A DNA stretch of 64,000 nucleotides from Pseudomonadota bacterium (GCA_963205235.1 CAUJIP010000012.1:1-64000); one strand, 5' to 3'. Positions 7,264 to 17,741 are shown, numbered from the stretch's first letter. Made by a program: numbers and translations. Notes: generated by a model not told the origin, from the sequence alone.

Positions 7264-10200
7264 TCAGGCCCCCCAGCCACCGCCGCCAGGGGTACGCATC
7301 TCGAACACCGCGCCTGCGGGAAGGTTGCATTCGTCGTTGCCCTTCAGGTTTTGCACCCACCCATCCGGCCAGTGGACGAGGTTCTCTCCGACCGCCCCCG
7401 GACCACCGTCCGCCCCGCCAAATGGCGCAACCCTGCGACTGCCACACAGCGTGGTGACCGTGACCGGCGACAGGAACCGCAGCCTGCGCGTGGCCCCGTT
7501 GCCGCCGTGCCATTGGCCTTTACCGCCGGAGCCCTGGCGGATGGAGAATTCCTCCAGCCGCACCGGGAAGCGTTTCTCCAGCACTTCGGGGTCGGTCATC
7601 CGGGTGTTGGTCATGTGGCTTTGCACGGCATCGCAACCGTTGAAGCCCGGCCCTGCCCCGGTGCCACCCGCGATGGTCTCATAGTTCTGGAACCGGTCAT
7701 TGCCCCAGATGAAGTTGTTCATCGTGCCCTGCGCCGCCGCGACCACGCCCAAGGCACCGTAAAGCGCGTTGCAGGCGGACTGGCTGACCTCGGTATTTCC
7801 CGCGATCACCGCCGCCGGGGAAACGGGATTCAGCAGCGTGCCTTCGGGAACGATGATCGTCAGCGGTGCAAGGCAACCTTCGTTCAGCGGGATCGGCTTG
7901 CCCACCAGCGTGCGGAACACATACAGGACCACCGCCCGCGTCACCGCCTGTGGGGCATTGTAGTTGCCAGCGTGCTGCGGGCTGGTGCCGGTGAAGTCGA
8001 TCACTGCCGAGCGGGCCTTGTGGTCGACCTTGACCGATACCTGAATGGTCGTTCCGATATCCATCGGATAGATATATTCGCCGTCCTTGAGCCGGTCGAT
8101 CACGTCCCGCACGCAGGCTTCGGCGTTCATCTGGACATGGGTCATGTAGGCGGCGACCGTATCTGCCCCGTGCAGCGCGACGACGCGGAGGAGTTCGCGG
8201 CGCCCCGTCTCATTCGCGGCGATCTGGGCCTTGAGGTCGGCCATGTTCTGATCGGGTGACCGGCAGGGCCAGCGGCCAGACGCCAGCAGCGCGCGGGTTT
8301 CGGCTTCGCGAAGGGTGCCGCGCACGACCAGCGGGAACAGGTCGATGACGACGCCTTCCTCCTCGATCGTCTTGCTGTCGGGTGGGGCTGAGCCCGGCGT
8401 GCGCCCGCCGATATCGGCATGGTGCCCGCGCGAACCCAGCCAGAAGGCGGCCTTTCCGGCCACGAAAACTGGCGTGATCACCGTCACGTCGGGCAGATGC
8501 GTGCCGCCGTTCCAAGGGGCGTTCAGCATCCACGCGTCTCCCTCTTGCGCCGTCGCTCCCACGGCCTTGATGACGGTCTTGACCGCGTGGGACATGGAGC
8601 CCAGATGCACCGGCACATGGGGGGCATTGGCGACCAAATCCCCGGTTGCGTCGAAGATCGCGCAGGAAAAATCCAGCCGTTCCTTGATGTTGACCGACCA
8701 GGCGGTGTTCGCCAAGGTCGCTCCCATCTGGTCGGCGACCGACATGAAAAGGTTGTTGAACACCTCCAGCAGCACCGGGTCGGCGCGGGTTCCCGCAGCC
8801 GGTGGGCGGGCGATTTCAGCGACGCGGCGCAGGATCAGGTTCGCTTGCCCGTCCACCTGCGCCTGCCAGCCGGGTTCGATAACAGTCGTGGCCGTGGCCT
8901 CGGTGATGACGGCGGGGCCGGTGATCACCGTTGCGGTGCCGCAGGCCTCGCGCCGGTATAGGGGGACGTCCTGCCATTGGCCGCCCGCCCAGATTGTCAG
9001 CCGGTCGGTGGGTTGGCCAGCCCCGGTACCCGGTGCCATGTCGGGCAGGTCCGCGCCGCCGCCTTCGGCCTCGACCGCCAGCATCTCGAACAGAAGCGCG
9101 CGTTCGGGCGAGGTAAAGCCGAAGCGGGCCTGATGGGCGGCGGCGAAGGCGTCTTCCATCTCGCCGCGGTCGGCGAAGGGGACCGGGAGCGACTGGTGCT
9201 GCCCCTCATAGCGCAAATGCGCCGTCAGGGCCAGGCCGGGGTCGGCGATGCCTTGGGCCGTCAATTCGGCGCGGGCTTCATCGGCAAGTGCCAAGATTCG
9301 TGAATGTGCGTTCGCGATATCCGAAAGCGGCGCGTCGAACTGCGCCTCACGCAAGGCGCGCAGATGGGCAAGTCCCATGCCGAAGGCCGACAGGACGCCC
9401 GCCTGCGGGTGGATGAACACCGTCCGCATGCCAAGCGCATCGGCCACGCCACAGGCATGCTGCCCGCCCGCGCCACCAAAGCATTGCAGGGCATAACCGG
9501 TCACGTCATGGCCGCGCTGGACGGATATCTTCTTGATCGCATTGGCCATGTTGTCGATGGCGATGCGGAGGAAGCCTTCGGCGATGACTTCAGGCGGGTC
9601 GAGACGACCTGTCACCTTTGCCACATCGGCAGCCAGTGCCGCGAACTTCTGCCGCACAACCTCGGCATCCAGCTTCTGGTCGCCATTCGGGCCGAAGACG
9701 GCGGGGAAATGCGCGGGCGACAGACGCCCCAGCATCACATTGCAATCGGTGATCGTCAGCTGCCCGCCCCGGCGGTAGCTTGCCGGGCCCGGATTGGCCC
9801 CGGCGCTTTCTGGGCCGACCTGGAATCGCCCGTCGCGGAACGTGCAGATCGACCCACCGCCCGCTGCCACGGTGTGGATGTCCATCATCGGCGCGCGCAT
9901 CCGGACGCCTGCTACTTCGGTCTCGAACGACCGTTCGTAATGACCGGCGTAGTGGCTGACATCGGTCGATGTGCCGCCCATGTCGAACCCGATCAGCCGG
10001 TCGAAACCTGCCGCTTCCCCGGTGCGGACCATGCCGACGATACCACCTGCGGGGCCGGAGAGGATCGCGTCCTTGCCCTGAAAGCGCCCGGCCTCGGTCA
10101 ACCCGCCATTCGACTGCATGAACAGAAGCCGCCCGGTTGCCCGGCCCATGTCCAAAGCCCCTTCTACCTGCGCCACATAGCGGCGCAGGATCGGCGAGAG

Positions 10201-10839
10201 GTAGGCATCAACCACGGTCGTATCGCCACGCGGCACCAGTTTCGCAAGGCGCGAAACCTGATGCGACAGCGAGACCTGAGTGAACCCGGCCTCACGCGCC
10301 ATCTGGCCGACACGCGCCTCATGCGCGGGGTTCACGTGGCCGTGCATCAGGGCGACGGCGACGGCCTTGATCCCGGCCTTTCGCACCTCCTCCAGCGCTT
10401 TGGCAACGGTGGTTTCGTCCAGAGGGCGGACCTCCTCGCCTTCGGCATCCAGTCGGCCGGGGACTTCGAAAACCGCTTCATACAAAAGGTCTGGCCGCTT
10501 GATGTTCAGGTCAAAGAGGGCAGGTCGCGCCTGTGTGCCGATGCGAAGCAAATCACCGAAACCCTCGGTGATCAGAAGGGCAACCCTTTCGCCCTTCCGC
10601 TCCAACAATGCATTGGTGGCGACCGTAGTGCCCATCTTGACGGCGGCAATCGCGCCAATGGGGATCGGCTGGCCCGCCGTAAGCCCCAGACAGTCGCGGA
10701 TTCCCTGAACGGCGGCATCGGGGTAACGCTCGGGGTTTTCCGACAGAAGCTTCGCGGTCACCAGATGCCCATCCGGCGCGCGGCCCACGACATCGGTAAA
10801 GGTGCCGCCCCGGTCGATCCAGAATTCCCACGCGGTCAT
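7264..10839 (-). CDS. Fused HyuA-HyuB hydantoinase/5-oxoprolinase family protein
   Basis: A 1191-residue ATP-dependent amidohydrolase. The N-terminal half (about 1-670) is HyuA-like, with the acetate-kinase-fold ATP motif DRGGTFTDV at residues 7-15 and [11 protein letters not shown] near 300. The C-terminal half (about 690-1191) is HyuB-like, from [16 protein letters not shown] to [10 protein letters not shown]. The single-chain layout is that of 5-oxoprolinase (5-oxoproline + ATP + water to glutamate), but N-methylhydantoinases are related. The start at 10839 was chosen for its GGAGGG ribosome site. The divergent neighbour is a creatinase-like M24 protein, so the substrate may be a cyclic ureide or pyroglutamate. 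Confidence 0.85.
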   Translation of the reverse strand: MTAWEFWIDRGGTFTDVVGRAPDGHLVTAKLLSENPERYPDAAVQGIRDCLGLTAGQPIPIGAIAAVKMGTTVATNALLERKGERVALLITEGFGDLLRIGTQARPALFDLNIKRPDLLYEAVFEVPGRLDAEGEEVRPLDETTVAKALEEVRKAGIKAVAVALMHGHVNPAHEARVGQMAREAGFTQVSLSHQVSRLAKLVPRGDTTVVDAYLSPILRRYVAQVEGALDMGRATGRLLFMQSNGGLTEAGRFQGKDAILSGPAGGIVGMVRTGEAAGFDRLIGFDMGGTSTDVSHYAGHYERSFETEVAGVRMRAPMMDIHTVAAGGGSICTFRDGRFQVGPESAGANPGPASYRRGGQLTITDCNVMLGRLSPAHFPAVFGPNGDQKLDAEVVRQKFAALAADVAKVTGRLDPPEVIAEGFLRIAIDNMANAIKKISVQRGHDVTGYALQCFGGAGGQHACGVADALGMRTVFIHPQAGVLSAFGMGLAHLRALREAQFDAPLSDIANAHSRILALADEARAELTAQGIADPGLALTAHLRYEGQHQSLPVPFADRGEMEDAFAAAHQARFGFTSPERALLFEMLAVEAEGGGADLPDMAPGTGAGQPTDRLTIWAGGQWQDVPLYRREACGTATVITGPAVITEATATTVIEPGWQAQVDGQANLILRRVAEIARPPAAGTRADPVLLEVFNNLFMSVADQMGATLANTAWSVNIKERLDFSCAIFDATGDLVANAPHVPVHLGSMSHAVKTVIKAVGATAQEGDAWMLNAPWNGGTHLPDVTVITPVFVAGKAAFWLGSRGHHADIGGRTPGSAPPDSKTIEEEGVVIDLFPLVVRGTLREAETRALLASGRWPCRSPDQNMADLKAQIAANETGRRELLRVVALHGADTVAAYMTHVQMNAEACVRDVIDRLKDGEYIYPMDIGTTIQVSVKVDHKARSAVIDFTGTSPQHAGNYNAPQAVTRAVVLYVFRTLVGKPIPLNEGCLAPLTIIVPEGTLLNPVSPAAVIAGNTEVSQSACNALYGALGVVAAAQGTMNNFIWGNDRFQNYETIAGGTGAGPGFNGCDAVQSHMTNTRMTDPEVLEKRFPVRLEEFSIRQGSGGKGQWHGGNGATRRLRFLSPVTVTTLCGSRRVAPFGGADGGPGAVGENLVHWPDGWVQNLKGNDECNLPAGAVFEMRTPGGGGWGA

Positions 10840-10928
10840 GGCTGCCCTCCTGCCTTGCCCTTTGGTGGCCCGAAGGGCGACCGGATGCAACACTTGACCG
10901 CGGGCTTTCGGTAGAGTTTCCTGCCGCC
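10840..10928. promoter_or_regulatory. Divergent promoter region, hydantoinase / M24 protein
   Basis: An 89-bp gap between the divergently oriented hydantoinase and M24 genes. It must contain both promoters if they are independently transcribed. I see no clear operator. Confidence 0.35.
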
Positions 10929-12077
10929 ATGCCCTTGCATTTCACACCGGCTGAATATGCCGCCCGCCAAGCCCAGGCCCGTGCCGCCGTTCAGGCTGCC
11001 GGTCTTGATGCCCTGCTCATGCTCGCGCCTGAAAGCCACTACTGGATTTCCGGCTATGACACCTTCGGCTTTGCCATGTTCCAGTGCATGGTATTGACCG
11101 CAAAGGGAGAATTGCACCTTTTGACCCGGATGCCGGATTTGCGTCAGGCGCGGTTGACCTCGACCCTGTCGGACAGTGAAATCCACATCTGGCAGGATAT
11201 CGAGGGCGTGAACCCGGCGGCCAATCTGGCGCGGCTTCTGGCCGATCTGGGGGTGACGGGCAAGGTCGGCTATGAATCCGATACGGTCGGGTTGACCGAC
11301 AAGACGGGGCGGGCGCTGCATGCCGCGATCCCCGGCCTGATCGAGGCTTCGGACCTGATCCGCGCGCTGCGGCGGGTGAAGTCGCCCGCCGAGATCGAGA
11401 TGCACCGCCGCGCCGCTGCGCTGTCCGACGATGCGCTGGATCAGGCGATTGCGCTGGCACGGCCCGGTGCGTTCGAGGGCGATATTCTGGCCGCGATGCA
11501 GGGTGCTGTCTTCAAGGGCGGCGGGGATTACGCGGGGAATGAGTTCATCATCGGCTCAGGTCCGGGGGCGCTGCTCTGCCGGTATTACTCGGGCCGCAGG
11601 CATCTGGACGCGAAGGATCAGCTGACGCTGGAATGGTCGGGGGCCTATGCCCGCTATCATGCGGCAATGATGCGGACCATTCTGGTCGGTCGCGCAAGCG
11701 ACCATCACCGCAAGATGCATGCGGCGGCGGTCGAGGCGATCGAGGCTTGCGAGGGGGCAATCCGCCCCGGTCAGCCGATGGGTGATGTCTATGACGCCCA
11801 TGCGCGGGTGTTTGATGCCCACGGGTTGGGCCATGCGCGGCTGAAGGCCTGCGGTTATGGGATGGGGGCGGTCTACAACCCGATCTGGGTCGATTTCCCG
11901 ATGTTCTACGAGGGTAACCCATTGATCATGCAGGAAGGTCAGGTGTTCTTCTTGCACATGATCCTGATGGACAGCGAGGCGGGTGAGGCGATGACCCTAG
12001 GCCATTCGGTGCTGGTCAAACCCGATGGGGTGGAGCGCCTGTCGCGTCACGGGCTGGGGCTGATCCTGAACGATTAA
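10929..12077 (+). CDS. M24-family (creatinase-like) protein lacking the usual metal ligands
   Basis: A 382-residue protein with a creatinase N-terminal domain (about 1-150) and a pita-bread catalytic domain (about 160-380). The five metal ligands of Xaa-Pro dipeptidases appear replaced: the DxG segment reads EWSG, the second Asp region reads AAMMRT, the HGxGH region reads CGYGMGA, and the two Glu positions read FFLH and GHSV. Creatinase is a known metal-free member, but its catalytic His also seems absent here. The protein is probably a hydrolase of C-N bonds in a non-peptide substrate such as a ureido or ectoine-like compound. It is divergent from the hydantoinase, which supports a shared substrate pathway. 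Confidence 0.75.
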   Translation: MPLHFTPAEYAARQAQARAAVQAAGLDALLMLAPESHYWISGYDTFGFAMFQCMVLTAKGELHLLTRMPDLRQARLTSTLSDSEIHIWQDIEGVNPAANLARLLADLGVTGKVGYESDTVGLTDKTGRALHAAIPGLIEASDLIRALRRVKSPAEIEMHRRAAALSDDALDQAIALARPGAFEGDILAAMQGAVFKGGGDYAGNEFIIGSGPGALLCRYYSGRRHLDAKDQLTLEWSGAYARYHAAMMRTILVGRASDHHRKMHAAAVEAIEACEGAIRPGQPMGDVYDAHARVFDAHGLGHARLKACGYGMGAVYNPIWVDFPMFYEGNPLIMQEGQVFFLHMILMDSEAGEAMTLGHSVLVKPDGVERLSRHGLGLILND

Positions 12078-12081
12078 AGGG

Positions 12082-12621
12082 TCAGGCCGGGAGGAAGCCC
12101 TTGGCCCGTTCAACCGCCGCCGTGTCTTCAGCCCATGCGCCGGGGGCGTTTGCGTCGATGAAAAGCGCGCCACCCCAGGTCACGCCAAGGTATTCCGCCG
12201 ACAGCCGCAGGGTTCCGACCGCAGGGGCGATTTCTTCGGGCGAGGAGGAGGCATGCGCCATCACCAGCCACATGGTCTTTTGCCGCATCAGGGGTTTGAA
12301 GTTTAGGTCGGGCAACCGCATCCAGTGCGACCAGTGGTCAAGGTATAGCTTGGCCGGGCTGGGCAAACCGAACCAGTAGAGGGGCGCGACCATCACAATG
12401 TCAGTCGCCTCCAAAGTCGCCTGACACAGGTCCAGCGCCACGCCTTCGGGTGGGCCATAAGTGGCCCCGTGGCGGAGGTCTTGAAAGACTGGCAGGGCGG
12501 GATCGGTCAGGTCGCGCCAATCCTGCGCCTCGGGTGCCAGGTGGGCAGCGGCCAAGCGCGCGACGGCTTCGGTATTGCCGCCGGGGCGGGCACTTGATTT
12601 CAGGAAGAGGTAACGGCGCAT
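12082..12621 (-). CDS. Flavodoxin-fold NAD(P)H-dependent reductase
   Basis: A 179-residue protein of the NADPH-dependent FMN reductase/flavodoxin-like group. The FMN-phosphate loop is near residues 9-16 (SSARPGGNT), and MVAPLYWFGLPSPAK near 80-93 forms part of the flavin site. It probably reduces a quinone, azo compound or flavin; the substrate is not readable. It ends 4 bp from the convergent end of the M24 gene. About 250 bp of apparently empty sequence follows before the MttB gene. Confidence 0.75.
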   Translation of the reverse strand: MRRYLFLKSSARPGGNTEAVARLAAAHLAPEAQDWRDLTDPALPVFQDLRHGATYGPPEGVALDLCQATLEATDIVMVAPLYWFGLPSPAKLYLDHWSHWMRLPDLNFKPLMRQKTMWLVMAHASSSPEEIAPAVGTLRLSAEYLGVTWGGALFIDANAPGAWAEDTAAVERAKGFLPA

Positions 12622-12871
12622 GGTGCCTCATGACTTTCGGTCATCCTAGCGCAAGGTTCGGCGAAGGGAAGGGATGGGCGGGGAAATGACGCGGAAGCAG
12701 CTTTGCAGCGTTCTATGGGGAACTCTGCATTAATTCAGGGGGTTGGCGGGATTTGGCGTGGCAAGAAACCGTCTTCCTTTTGTCTTCCTTCCGTCTTCCA
12801 TCCCTTGGGGCGCAAGGGGCGTTAACCATGCAAGGGAATCGGGCAGAGGCGGGACCGGAATGACCGCAGCG
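12622..12871. other. Intergenic region, 250 bp
   Basis: This lies between the start of the leftward reductase gene and the end of the leftward MttB gene. I see no RNA gene, no strong hairpin and no credible small ORF. It should contain the reductase promoter. Confidence 0.4.
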
Positions 12872-14380
12872 TCAGTTCGTCGGCGCGCCGCCTTCGGCCT
12901 TGCGGCGGGCGACGAAGGCCTCAAGCTCTTCCAGAATGCCGGGGTCCAGCGGGGGCTGTTCGTAGTTGGCCAAGAGGTCCTTCCAGATCCGGTTAGCCCG
13001 CGCCGGGGCCTCTTCCGACCCCTTGGAGAGCCAGGTGGGAAAGTTGTCCCAGTTCGACAGCATCGGCGGATGAAAGGCGGTTTCGTACTGCGCCATGGTC
13101 TGGGCGGTGCCGAAGAAATGGCCGCCGACCCCGGCCTCGGCGATGGCGTCCAGCGACAGCGACTCCTCGGTGACTTCGATAGGTTTGAAGTAGGACTGCA
13201 TCATCCCCAGAAGCTCGGCATCCAGAATCAGCTTTTCGAAGCTTGCCGTCAAACCACCATGCATCCAGCCCGCGCCGTGGATGATCAGATGCGCCCCGCC
13301 CATCAGGCAGCCCCAAAGCGACATGAGCGATTCATAGGCCGCCTGCGCGTCGATGGCATTGGCCGCCGTGGTGTTCGAGGACCGGAAAGGCACCCCGATC
13401 CGCCGCGCCAGTTGGCCGCTGGCCTGCGCGGCCTTGGTGTATTCGGGCGTGCCAAAGGCGGGGGCGCCGGTCTTCATGTCGACGTTCGAGGTAAAGCCGC
13501 CATACATCACCGGCACGCCGGGGCGGACGATCTGGGTCAAGCAGACACCGAACATCGCCTCCGCATGTTGCAGGACAAGCGCGCCTGCAAGACTGACCGG
13601 GGCCATCGCCCCCGCAAGGGTGAAGGGCGTGACGATTGCCACCTGCCCGTGTTCGGCCAAGGTCATCAGACCCTGGCTCATCGGGTCGTCCAGTTGGCGG
13701 GGCGAGTTGGTGTTGATCACCCCCATCATCATCGGCTGGCGGGCCAGATCGTCCAGCGACCAGCCCATGGTGATCGCGGCCATGGTCAGGCCGTCCATCG
13801 TGCGCTCGGTCCCCAGCGCATTCAGGTTCCAGCTTTTGTCCAGAAGGGTGATCTGGGACAGGTAAAGGTCCAGATGCCGCGTGCTTGCAGGCAGGTCCAT
13901 CGGCTCCAGCGGGCCGCCGGATTCCTGCTGGATCACGTTCAGGCTTTGGCAGATGCGCAGGAAATCCTGCATGTCCTGCAGGGTGCCGTCGCGGCGACCG
14001 CGGTCAAGGTCCATCGCATAGGCCGGACCGCCGACGGTGGAAAACACCATGTCATTGCCGCCAAAGCGCAGGTCCTTGGCCCGGTTGCGGGCGGCGATGG
14101 TGAAGGTGCGGGGGACTGTCGCCAGACGCTCGGTCACGAAGCCGGGGTCCAGATAGACCATGCTGCCGTCAACCCGTGCCCCGGCGCGGCGGAAATGGTC
14201 GATGGCCCGCGCGTTCAGGACGCGCATGCCCTGTTCGGCGAGAAGCTTCAGCGCGGCCTGATGGATCGCCTCGACCTGATCATCCGAGATGACGCGGATC
14301 GGGTCATAGGGACGGGGGCGCTGACCAAAGCTTGGCTGTGGGATCGCATTCACGGCACGGGCGGGGCGGCGCTGGCGCAT
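12872..14380 (-). CDS. MttB-family (trimethylamine methyltransferase-like) protein, non-pyrrolysine
   Basis: A 502-residue TIM-barrel corrinoid-dependent methyltransferase of the MttB superfamily. The frame is continuous with no internal amber codon, so it belongs to the non-pyrrolysine branch, members of which demethylate quaternary amines such as glycine betaine, proline betaine or carnitine. The family segment VRPGVPVMYGG lies near 285 and MHGGLTASFEKLILD near 385. No corrinoid protein or activating ATPase is adjacent. I prefer ATG at 14380, preceded by GGAGGAG, over the ATG 12 bp upstream. It is divergent from the CocE-type gene, with a shared operator between them. Confidence 0.85.
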   Translation of the reverse strand: MRQRRPARAVNAIPQPSFGQRPRPYDPIRVISDDQVEAIHQAALKLLAEQGMRVLNARAIDHFRRAGARVDGSMVYLDPGFVTERLATVPRTFTIAARNRAKDLRFGGNDMVFSTVGGPAYAMDLDRGRRDGTLQDMQDFLRICQSLNVIQQESGGPLEPMDLPASTRHLDLYLSQITLLDKSWNLNALGTERTMDGLTMAAITMGWSLDDLARQPMMMGVINTNSPRQLDDPMSQGLMTLAEHGQVAIVTPFTLAGAMAPVSLAGALVLQHAEAMFGVCLTQIVRPGVPVMYGGFTSNVDMKTGAPAFGTPEYTKAAQASGQLARRIGVPFRSSNTTAANAIDAQAAYESLMSLWGCLMGGAHLIIHGAGWMHGGLTASFEKLILDAELLGMMQSYFKPIEVTEESLSLDAIAEAGVGGHFFGTAQTMAQYETAFHPPMLSNWDNFPTWLSKGSEEAPARANRIWKDLLANYEQPPLDPGILEELEAFVARRKAEGGAPTN

Positions 14381-14510
14381 CAACTCCTCCATTTCCGCTT
14401 ACGCGGTCTTGTTGAACAATTGTACAGTAAGAGGCGAAAGCGGCTTCGGTCAAGTAGCGTTTGACAGGTCGCGATTCCTTATTGCATGATCGTTCAACAA
14501 GGAGACCCCA
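14381..14510. promoter_or_regulatory. Divergent mttB-like/cocE-like promoters with paired TTGTTCAACAA sites
   Basis: On the plus strand TTGACA (14461-14466), an 18-bp spacer and CATGAT (14485-14490) form a good promoter. A site reading GTTCAACAAG (14492-14501) covers the expected start point. On the minus strand TACAAT is followed directly by TGTTCAACAAG (ending at 14408). Each site is close to the 11-bp dyad TTGTT-C-AACAA, and both lie at the same place relative to their promoter. This is a likely shared repressor control. Confidence 0.55.
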
Positions 14511-16523
14511 TTGCCCACGACAAGAACCAGCTTCCCACATGAGGTAGAGGTTGTCGAAAACCTCTTCATCCCGCTGCCCGACGGCACGCGGCTTGCGGCG
14601 AAGCTGTGGAGGCCGAAAGGTGCGGGCAAGGTTCCGGCAATTCTGGAATACCTGCCTTACCGCAAGCATGACGGCACGCGCGGGCGGGATCAGGGGCTGC
14701 ACATGTATCTGGCGGGCAATGGCTATGCCTGCCTGCGGGTCGACATCCGGGGTTGCGGCGAAAGCGAAGGGGTGATCGACGACGAGTATTCGGCGGTTGA
14801 ACTGGCCGATGGCTGCGACCTGATCGGCTGGATTGCGGCGCAAGACTGGTGCGACGGGCAGGTCGCGATGATCGGGATCAGCTGGGGCGGGTTCAACGGG
14901 CTGCAGATTGCTGCGCTGCAACCGCCTGCGCTGAAGACGGTGATCGCGGTGGGCTTCACCGACGACCGCTATGCGACGGATGTGCATTATATCGGTGGGT
15001 GTCTGAGCAAGGACAACATCGACTGGTCAGGCACGATGGTTGCCGGGATGGACCTGCCGCCTGACCCGGCGCTGCATGGCCCCGGCTGGCGTGACATCTG
15101 GATGCAGCGGATCGAGGCGAACACCCCCTGGGGCTTGATCTGGATGCGCCATCAGCGGCGGGATGAGTATTGGCGGCACGGGTCGGTCTGCGAGGATTTC
15201 TCGGCCATCAAGATCCCGGTCTATGCGGTGTCGGGTTGGGCCGACAATTACTCGGAGGCGGTGCCGCGTCTTCTGGCCGGGATGACCGCGCCCTGTCGGG
15301 GGTTGGTTGGCCCATGGGCACATTCGTTCCCGCAGGACGTGACGGTCGAACCCGCCATCGGCTGGCTGCAAGAGGTGCTGCGCTGGTGCGATCACTGGAT
15401 GAAGGGGCGTGACACCGGGATCATGGATGAACCCGCGCTGCGGGTCTGGATGCAGGAGAGCGTGCCGCCGAAGACCTGCTATTCAGATCGACCGGGGCGT
15501 TGGGTGGGCGAGGCGGTCTGGCCTTCGCCCCGTATCCGCCCTTGGGTTCTGCATCCGGTCGGCGGGTCGCTGCGCGGGGCAGCGGAACCTGGTACAGCGC
15601 GGGTCTGCTCGCCCCTTTGGGTCGGCAATGCGGCGGGTGAGATCGGGCGCTATGGCGGCGATGCCGATTGGCCGACCGACCAGCGCGAGGATGACGCGGG
15701 GTCGCTGGTCTGGGTGACCGACCCGCTGCCGGACCGGTTGGAAATCCTGGGTGCGCCGAAGCTGCGGCTGCGGGTTGCCTCGGACAAGCCCATGGCCTTG
15801 GTCGCGGTGCGGCTGAACGATGTGGCGCCGGACGGTGCTTCGACCCGGGTGACTGTCGGTCTGATGAACCTGACGCATTGGCAGGGGCATGACAGGCCGC
15901 AGGTCCTGACCCCCGGTCAGTTCATCGAGGTCGAGGTGGACCTGGACGACATCGCCCATGCCTTCCCGGCTGGCCACCGGATCGCGCTGTCGGTCTCCTC
16001 CAGCTACTGGCCCATCGCCTGGCCCTCGCCCGAAGCGGCGACGCTGACGTTGGACCTTGGGGCGACGGCGCTGAGCCTGCCCGTCCGCCCGCCCCGTGCC
16101 GAGGACGCCGCCTTGCGCGAATTCGATCCGCCCGAGGCCGCGCCGCAGACGCCGGTCATCGACCATCCGATGCCGCCCGGTCACCCAAGACGGGTGCAGC
16201 GCGACCTTCTGTCCGGCCAGATCACCGTCGATTTCCCGCGTTGGACCTATGATCACGAGATGCCCGACATCGGCATCCGCCAACGGTCAACCGGGCATGC
16301 CCGATACATCATCACCGAGGGCGACCCGCTGTCAGCCGTCACCGAAACCGCCTATCGCGTGGAACAGATCCGCGGGGATGGGGTGTTTGTCCATGAAAGC
16401 ACGGGCCGCATGTCCTGCGATCTGACACATTTCCACTTTGGCGCTGAAATCGTGATCCTTGAGAACGGCACTGAAATCCATCGCCGCAAGTGGCAAGAGG
16501 CAATCCCCCGAGACCACATCTGA
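14511..16523 (+). CDS. CocE/NonD family alpha/beta hydrolase
   Basis: A 670-residue member of the cocaine esterase/X-Pro dipeptidyl-peptidase (S15) group. The catalytic triad is readable: Ser124 in GISWGG, Asp245 in SGWADNY and His271 in GPWAHSFP, followed by the C-terminal jelly-roll domain (about 400-560). These enzymes cleave acyl-ester or acyl-peptide bonds. The start is a TTG codon at 14511, eight bases after an AAGGAG ribosome site; no ATG fits. It has no clear signal peptide, so it is probably cytoplasmic. It lies upstream of the aspartoacylase-like gene and the peptide transporter. Confidence 0.88.
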   Translation: MPTTRTSFPHEVEVVENLFIPLPDGTRLAAKLWRPKGAGKVPAILEYLPYRKHDGTRGRDQGLHMYLAGNGYACLRVDIRGCGESEGVIDDEYSAVELADGCDLIGWIAAQDWCDGQVAMIGISWGGFNGLQIAALQPPALKTVIAVGFTDDRYATDVHYIGGCLSKDNIDWSGTMVAGMDLPPDPALHGPGWRDIWMQRIEANTPWGLIWMRHQRRDEYWRHGSVCEDFSAIKIPVYAVSGWADNYSEAVPRLLAGMTAPCRGLVGPWAHSFPQDVTVEPAIGWLQEVLRWCDHWMKGRDTGIMDEPALRVWMQESVPPKTCYSDRPGRWVGEAVWPSPRIRPWVLHPVGGSLRGAAEPGTARVCSPLWVGNAAGEIGRYGGDADWPTDQREDDAGSLVWVTDPLPDRLEILGAPKLRLRVASDKPMALVAVRLNDVAPDGASTRVTVGLMNLTHWQGHDRPQVLTPGQFIEVEVDLDDIAHAFPAGHRIALSVSSSYWPIAWPSPEAATLTLDLGATALSLPVRPPRAEDAALREFDPPEAAPQTPVIDHPMPPGHPRRVQRDLLSGQITVDFPRWTYDHEMPDIGIRQRSTGHARYIITEGDPLSAVTETAYRVEQIRGDGVFVHESTGRMSCDLTHFHFGAEIVILENGTEIHRRKWQEAIPRDHI

Positions 16524-16576
16524 CGAATGCCCAAGCTTGACTTGCCCGAAGGCACGGGCGCAATGTTTTGATCATA

Positions 16577-16591
16577 TGGTCAGTCAGACCA
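16577..16591. promoter_or_regulatory. Candidate GntR/FadR-type operator TGGTC-N5-GACCA
   Basis: A perfect 5-bp-arm inverted repeat (TGGTC AGTCA GACCA) just upstream of the ribosome site of the aspartoacylase-like gene. The TGGT...ACCA form is typical of FadR-subfamily GntR operators. No GntR gene is present in the window, so the regulator would be elsewhere. Confidence 0.45.
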
Positions 16592-16600
16592 GAGGTGCAG

Positions 16601-17713
16601 ATGCAAACCGAGAATGTTGACCTGACGGGGCCAAGTCCGGGAACCACGCGAAGCCTGACCCGGCATCATTGGGGCAGGTCCGGTGCAAGGCCCAAGGTCT
16701 ATCTGCAGGGTGGCCTTCATGCCGATGAAATGCCCGGTCCCTTGGCGCTTTATCACCTGATGGACCTTCTGGATCAGGCCGAAGCCGAAGGCCGCATCCC
16801 CGGCCACGTCGTTGTCGTTCCCTTGGCGAACCCGATCGGCCTGTCGGAATGGCTGCTGCACAAGCCGATCGGGCGGCGCGATCTGGAAGGGGCGAACAAC
16901 TTCAACCGGGGCTATCCCGATCTGGCGGCTCTGACCGGCGACGCGCTGGAGGGTCAGCTTGGCCCGGACGCCGCTGCGAATGTGGCGGCGATCCGGCAGG
17001 CCTTTGGAACAGCCCTTGCCGCGCAGGAGCCCGAGACCGAGGTCGACGAACTTCGCCTGCGGTTGGTGCAGGGGTCCTGCGATGCCGACCACGTCCTTGA
17101 CCTGCACTGCGACCATTTTGCGGTGATGCATCACTACACGTCCTCTGCAATGGCCGAGGTAGGCGAGGTTCTGGGCCGCGCCGTCGGCTCGAAACTGGCA
17201 CTTCTGGAGGATCTGTCGGGCGGCAATGCCTTTGACGAGGCGCATACCGCCCCCTGGCGGACCCTGCGCGCGCGGTTCCAGGGTCACCCGATCCCCGACC
17301 CCTGCTTTGCAACGACGCTGGAATATCGCGGGCAGCATGACGTGTCGGACCCGGTAGCCATGACCGATGCACAGGGGTTGATGGCATTCCTGTCTGCCGT
17401 TGGCGCGGTCACGGGCGGCCCTGCCCCGATCCATCCCGCCGCCGAAACCGCCCCCTTGGCGGGTGCGCTGGAATTCATGGCCCCGATGGGCGGGATTGTC
17501 ACCTGGGTCACCTCGGTGGGGGACCGGGTGACCGAAGGCCAAGTCCTTGGCCATGTCACCGACCCCACGACCCGCCGCCGGGTCGAGATCACCGCGCCGA
17601 CGACCGGCCTTCTGTTCCGGCAGGAACTTTGGACCTCGTGCCTGAAGGGACAAGGCCTGTGCCATGTGGCCGGGCAAGAGGTTCGGCGGCAGGGCGAGCT
17701 TCTATCGAACTGA
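16601..17713 (+). CDS. Succinylglutamate desuccinylase/aspartoacylase family protein
   Basis: A 370-residue zinc deacylase of the M14-like AstE/AspA family. Zinc ligands are visible as GGLHADE (residues about 41-47) and DLHCDH (about 167). The C-terminal part (GALEFMAPMGGIVTW...GDRVTEGQVLGHV) is a biotinyl-lipoyl-like beta domain. It removes an acyl group from an N-acyl amino acid or a similar amide. The start at 16601 was chosen over an upstream TTG because AGAGG lies seven bases before it. It is first in an apparent operon with the peptide ABC transporter, 28 bp upstream of the binding-protein gene. Confidence 0.82.
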   Translation: MQTENVDLTGPSPGTTRSLTRHHWGRSGARPKVYLQGGLHADEMPGPLALYHLMDLLDQAEAEGRIPGHVVVVPLANPIGLSEWLLHKPIGRRDLEGANNFNRGYPDLAALTGDALEGQLGPDAAANVAAIRQAFGTALAAQEPETEVDELRLRLVQGSCDADHVLDLHCDHFAVMHHYTSSAMAEVGEVLGRAVGSKLALLEDLSGGNAFDEAHTAPWRTLRARFQGHPIPDPCFATTLEYRGQHDVSDPVAMTDAQGLMAFLSAVGAVTGGPAPIHPAAETAPLAGALEFMAPMGGIVTWVTSVGDRVTEGQVLGHVTDPTTRRRVEITAPTTGLLFRQELWTSCLKGQGLCHVAGQEVRRQGELLSN

Positions 17714-17741
17714 ACAACGATAACCAACCGGGAGAGACAAC

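Noticed and set aside
12872-14380. Pyrrolysine-containing trimethylamine methyltransferase
   Set aside because: The frame is continuous at full family length with no internal amber codon, so it belongs to the non-pyrrolysine MttB branch.
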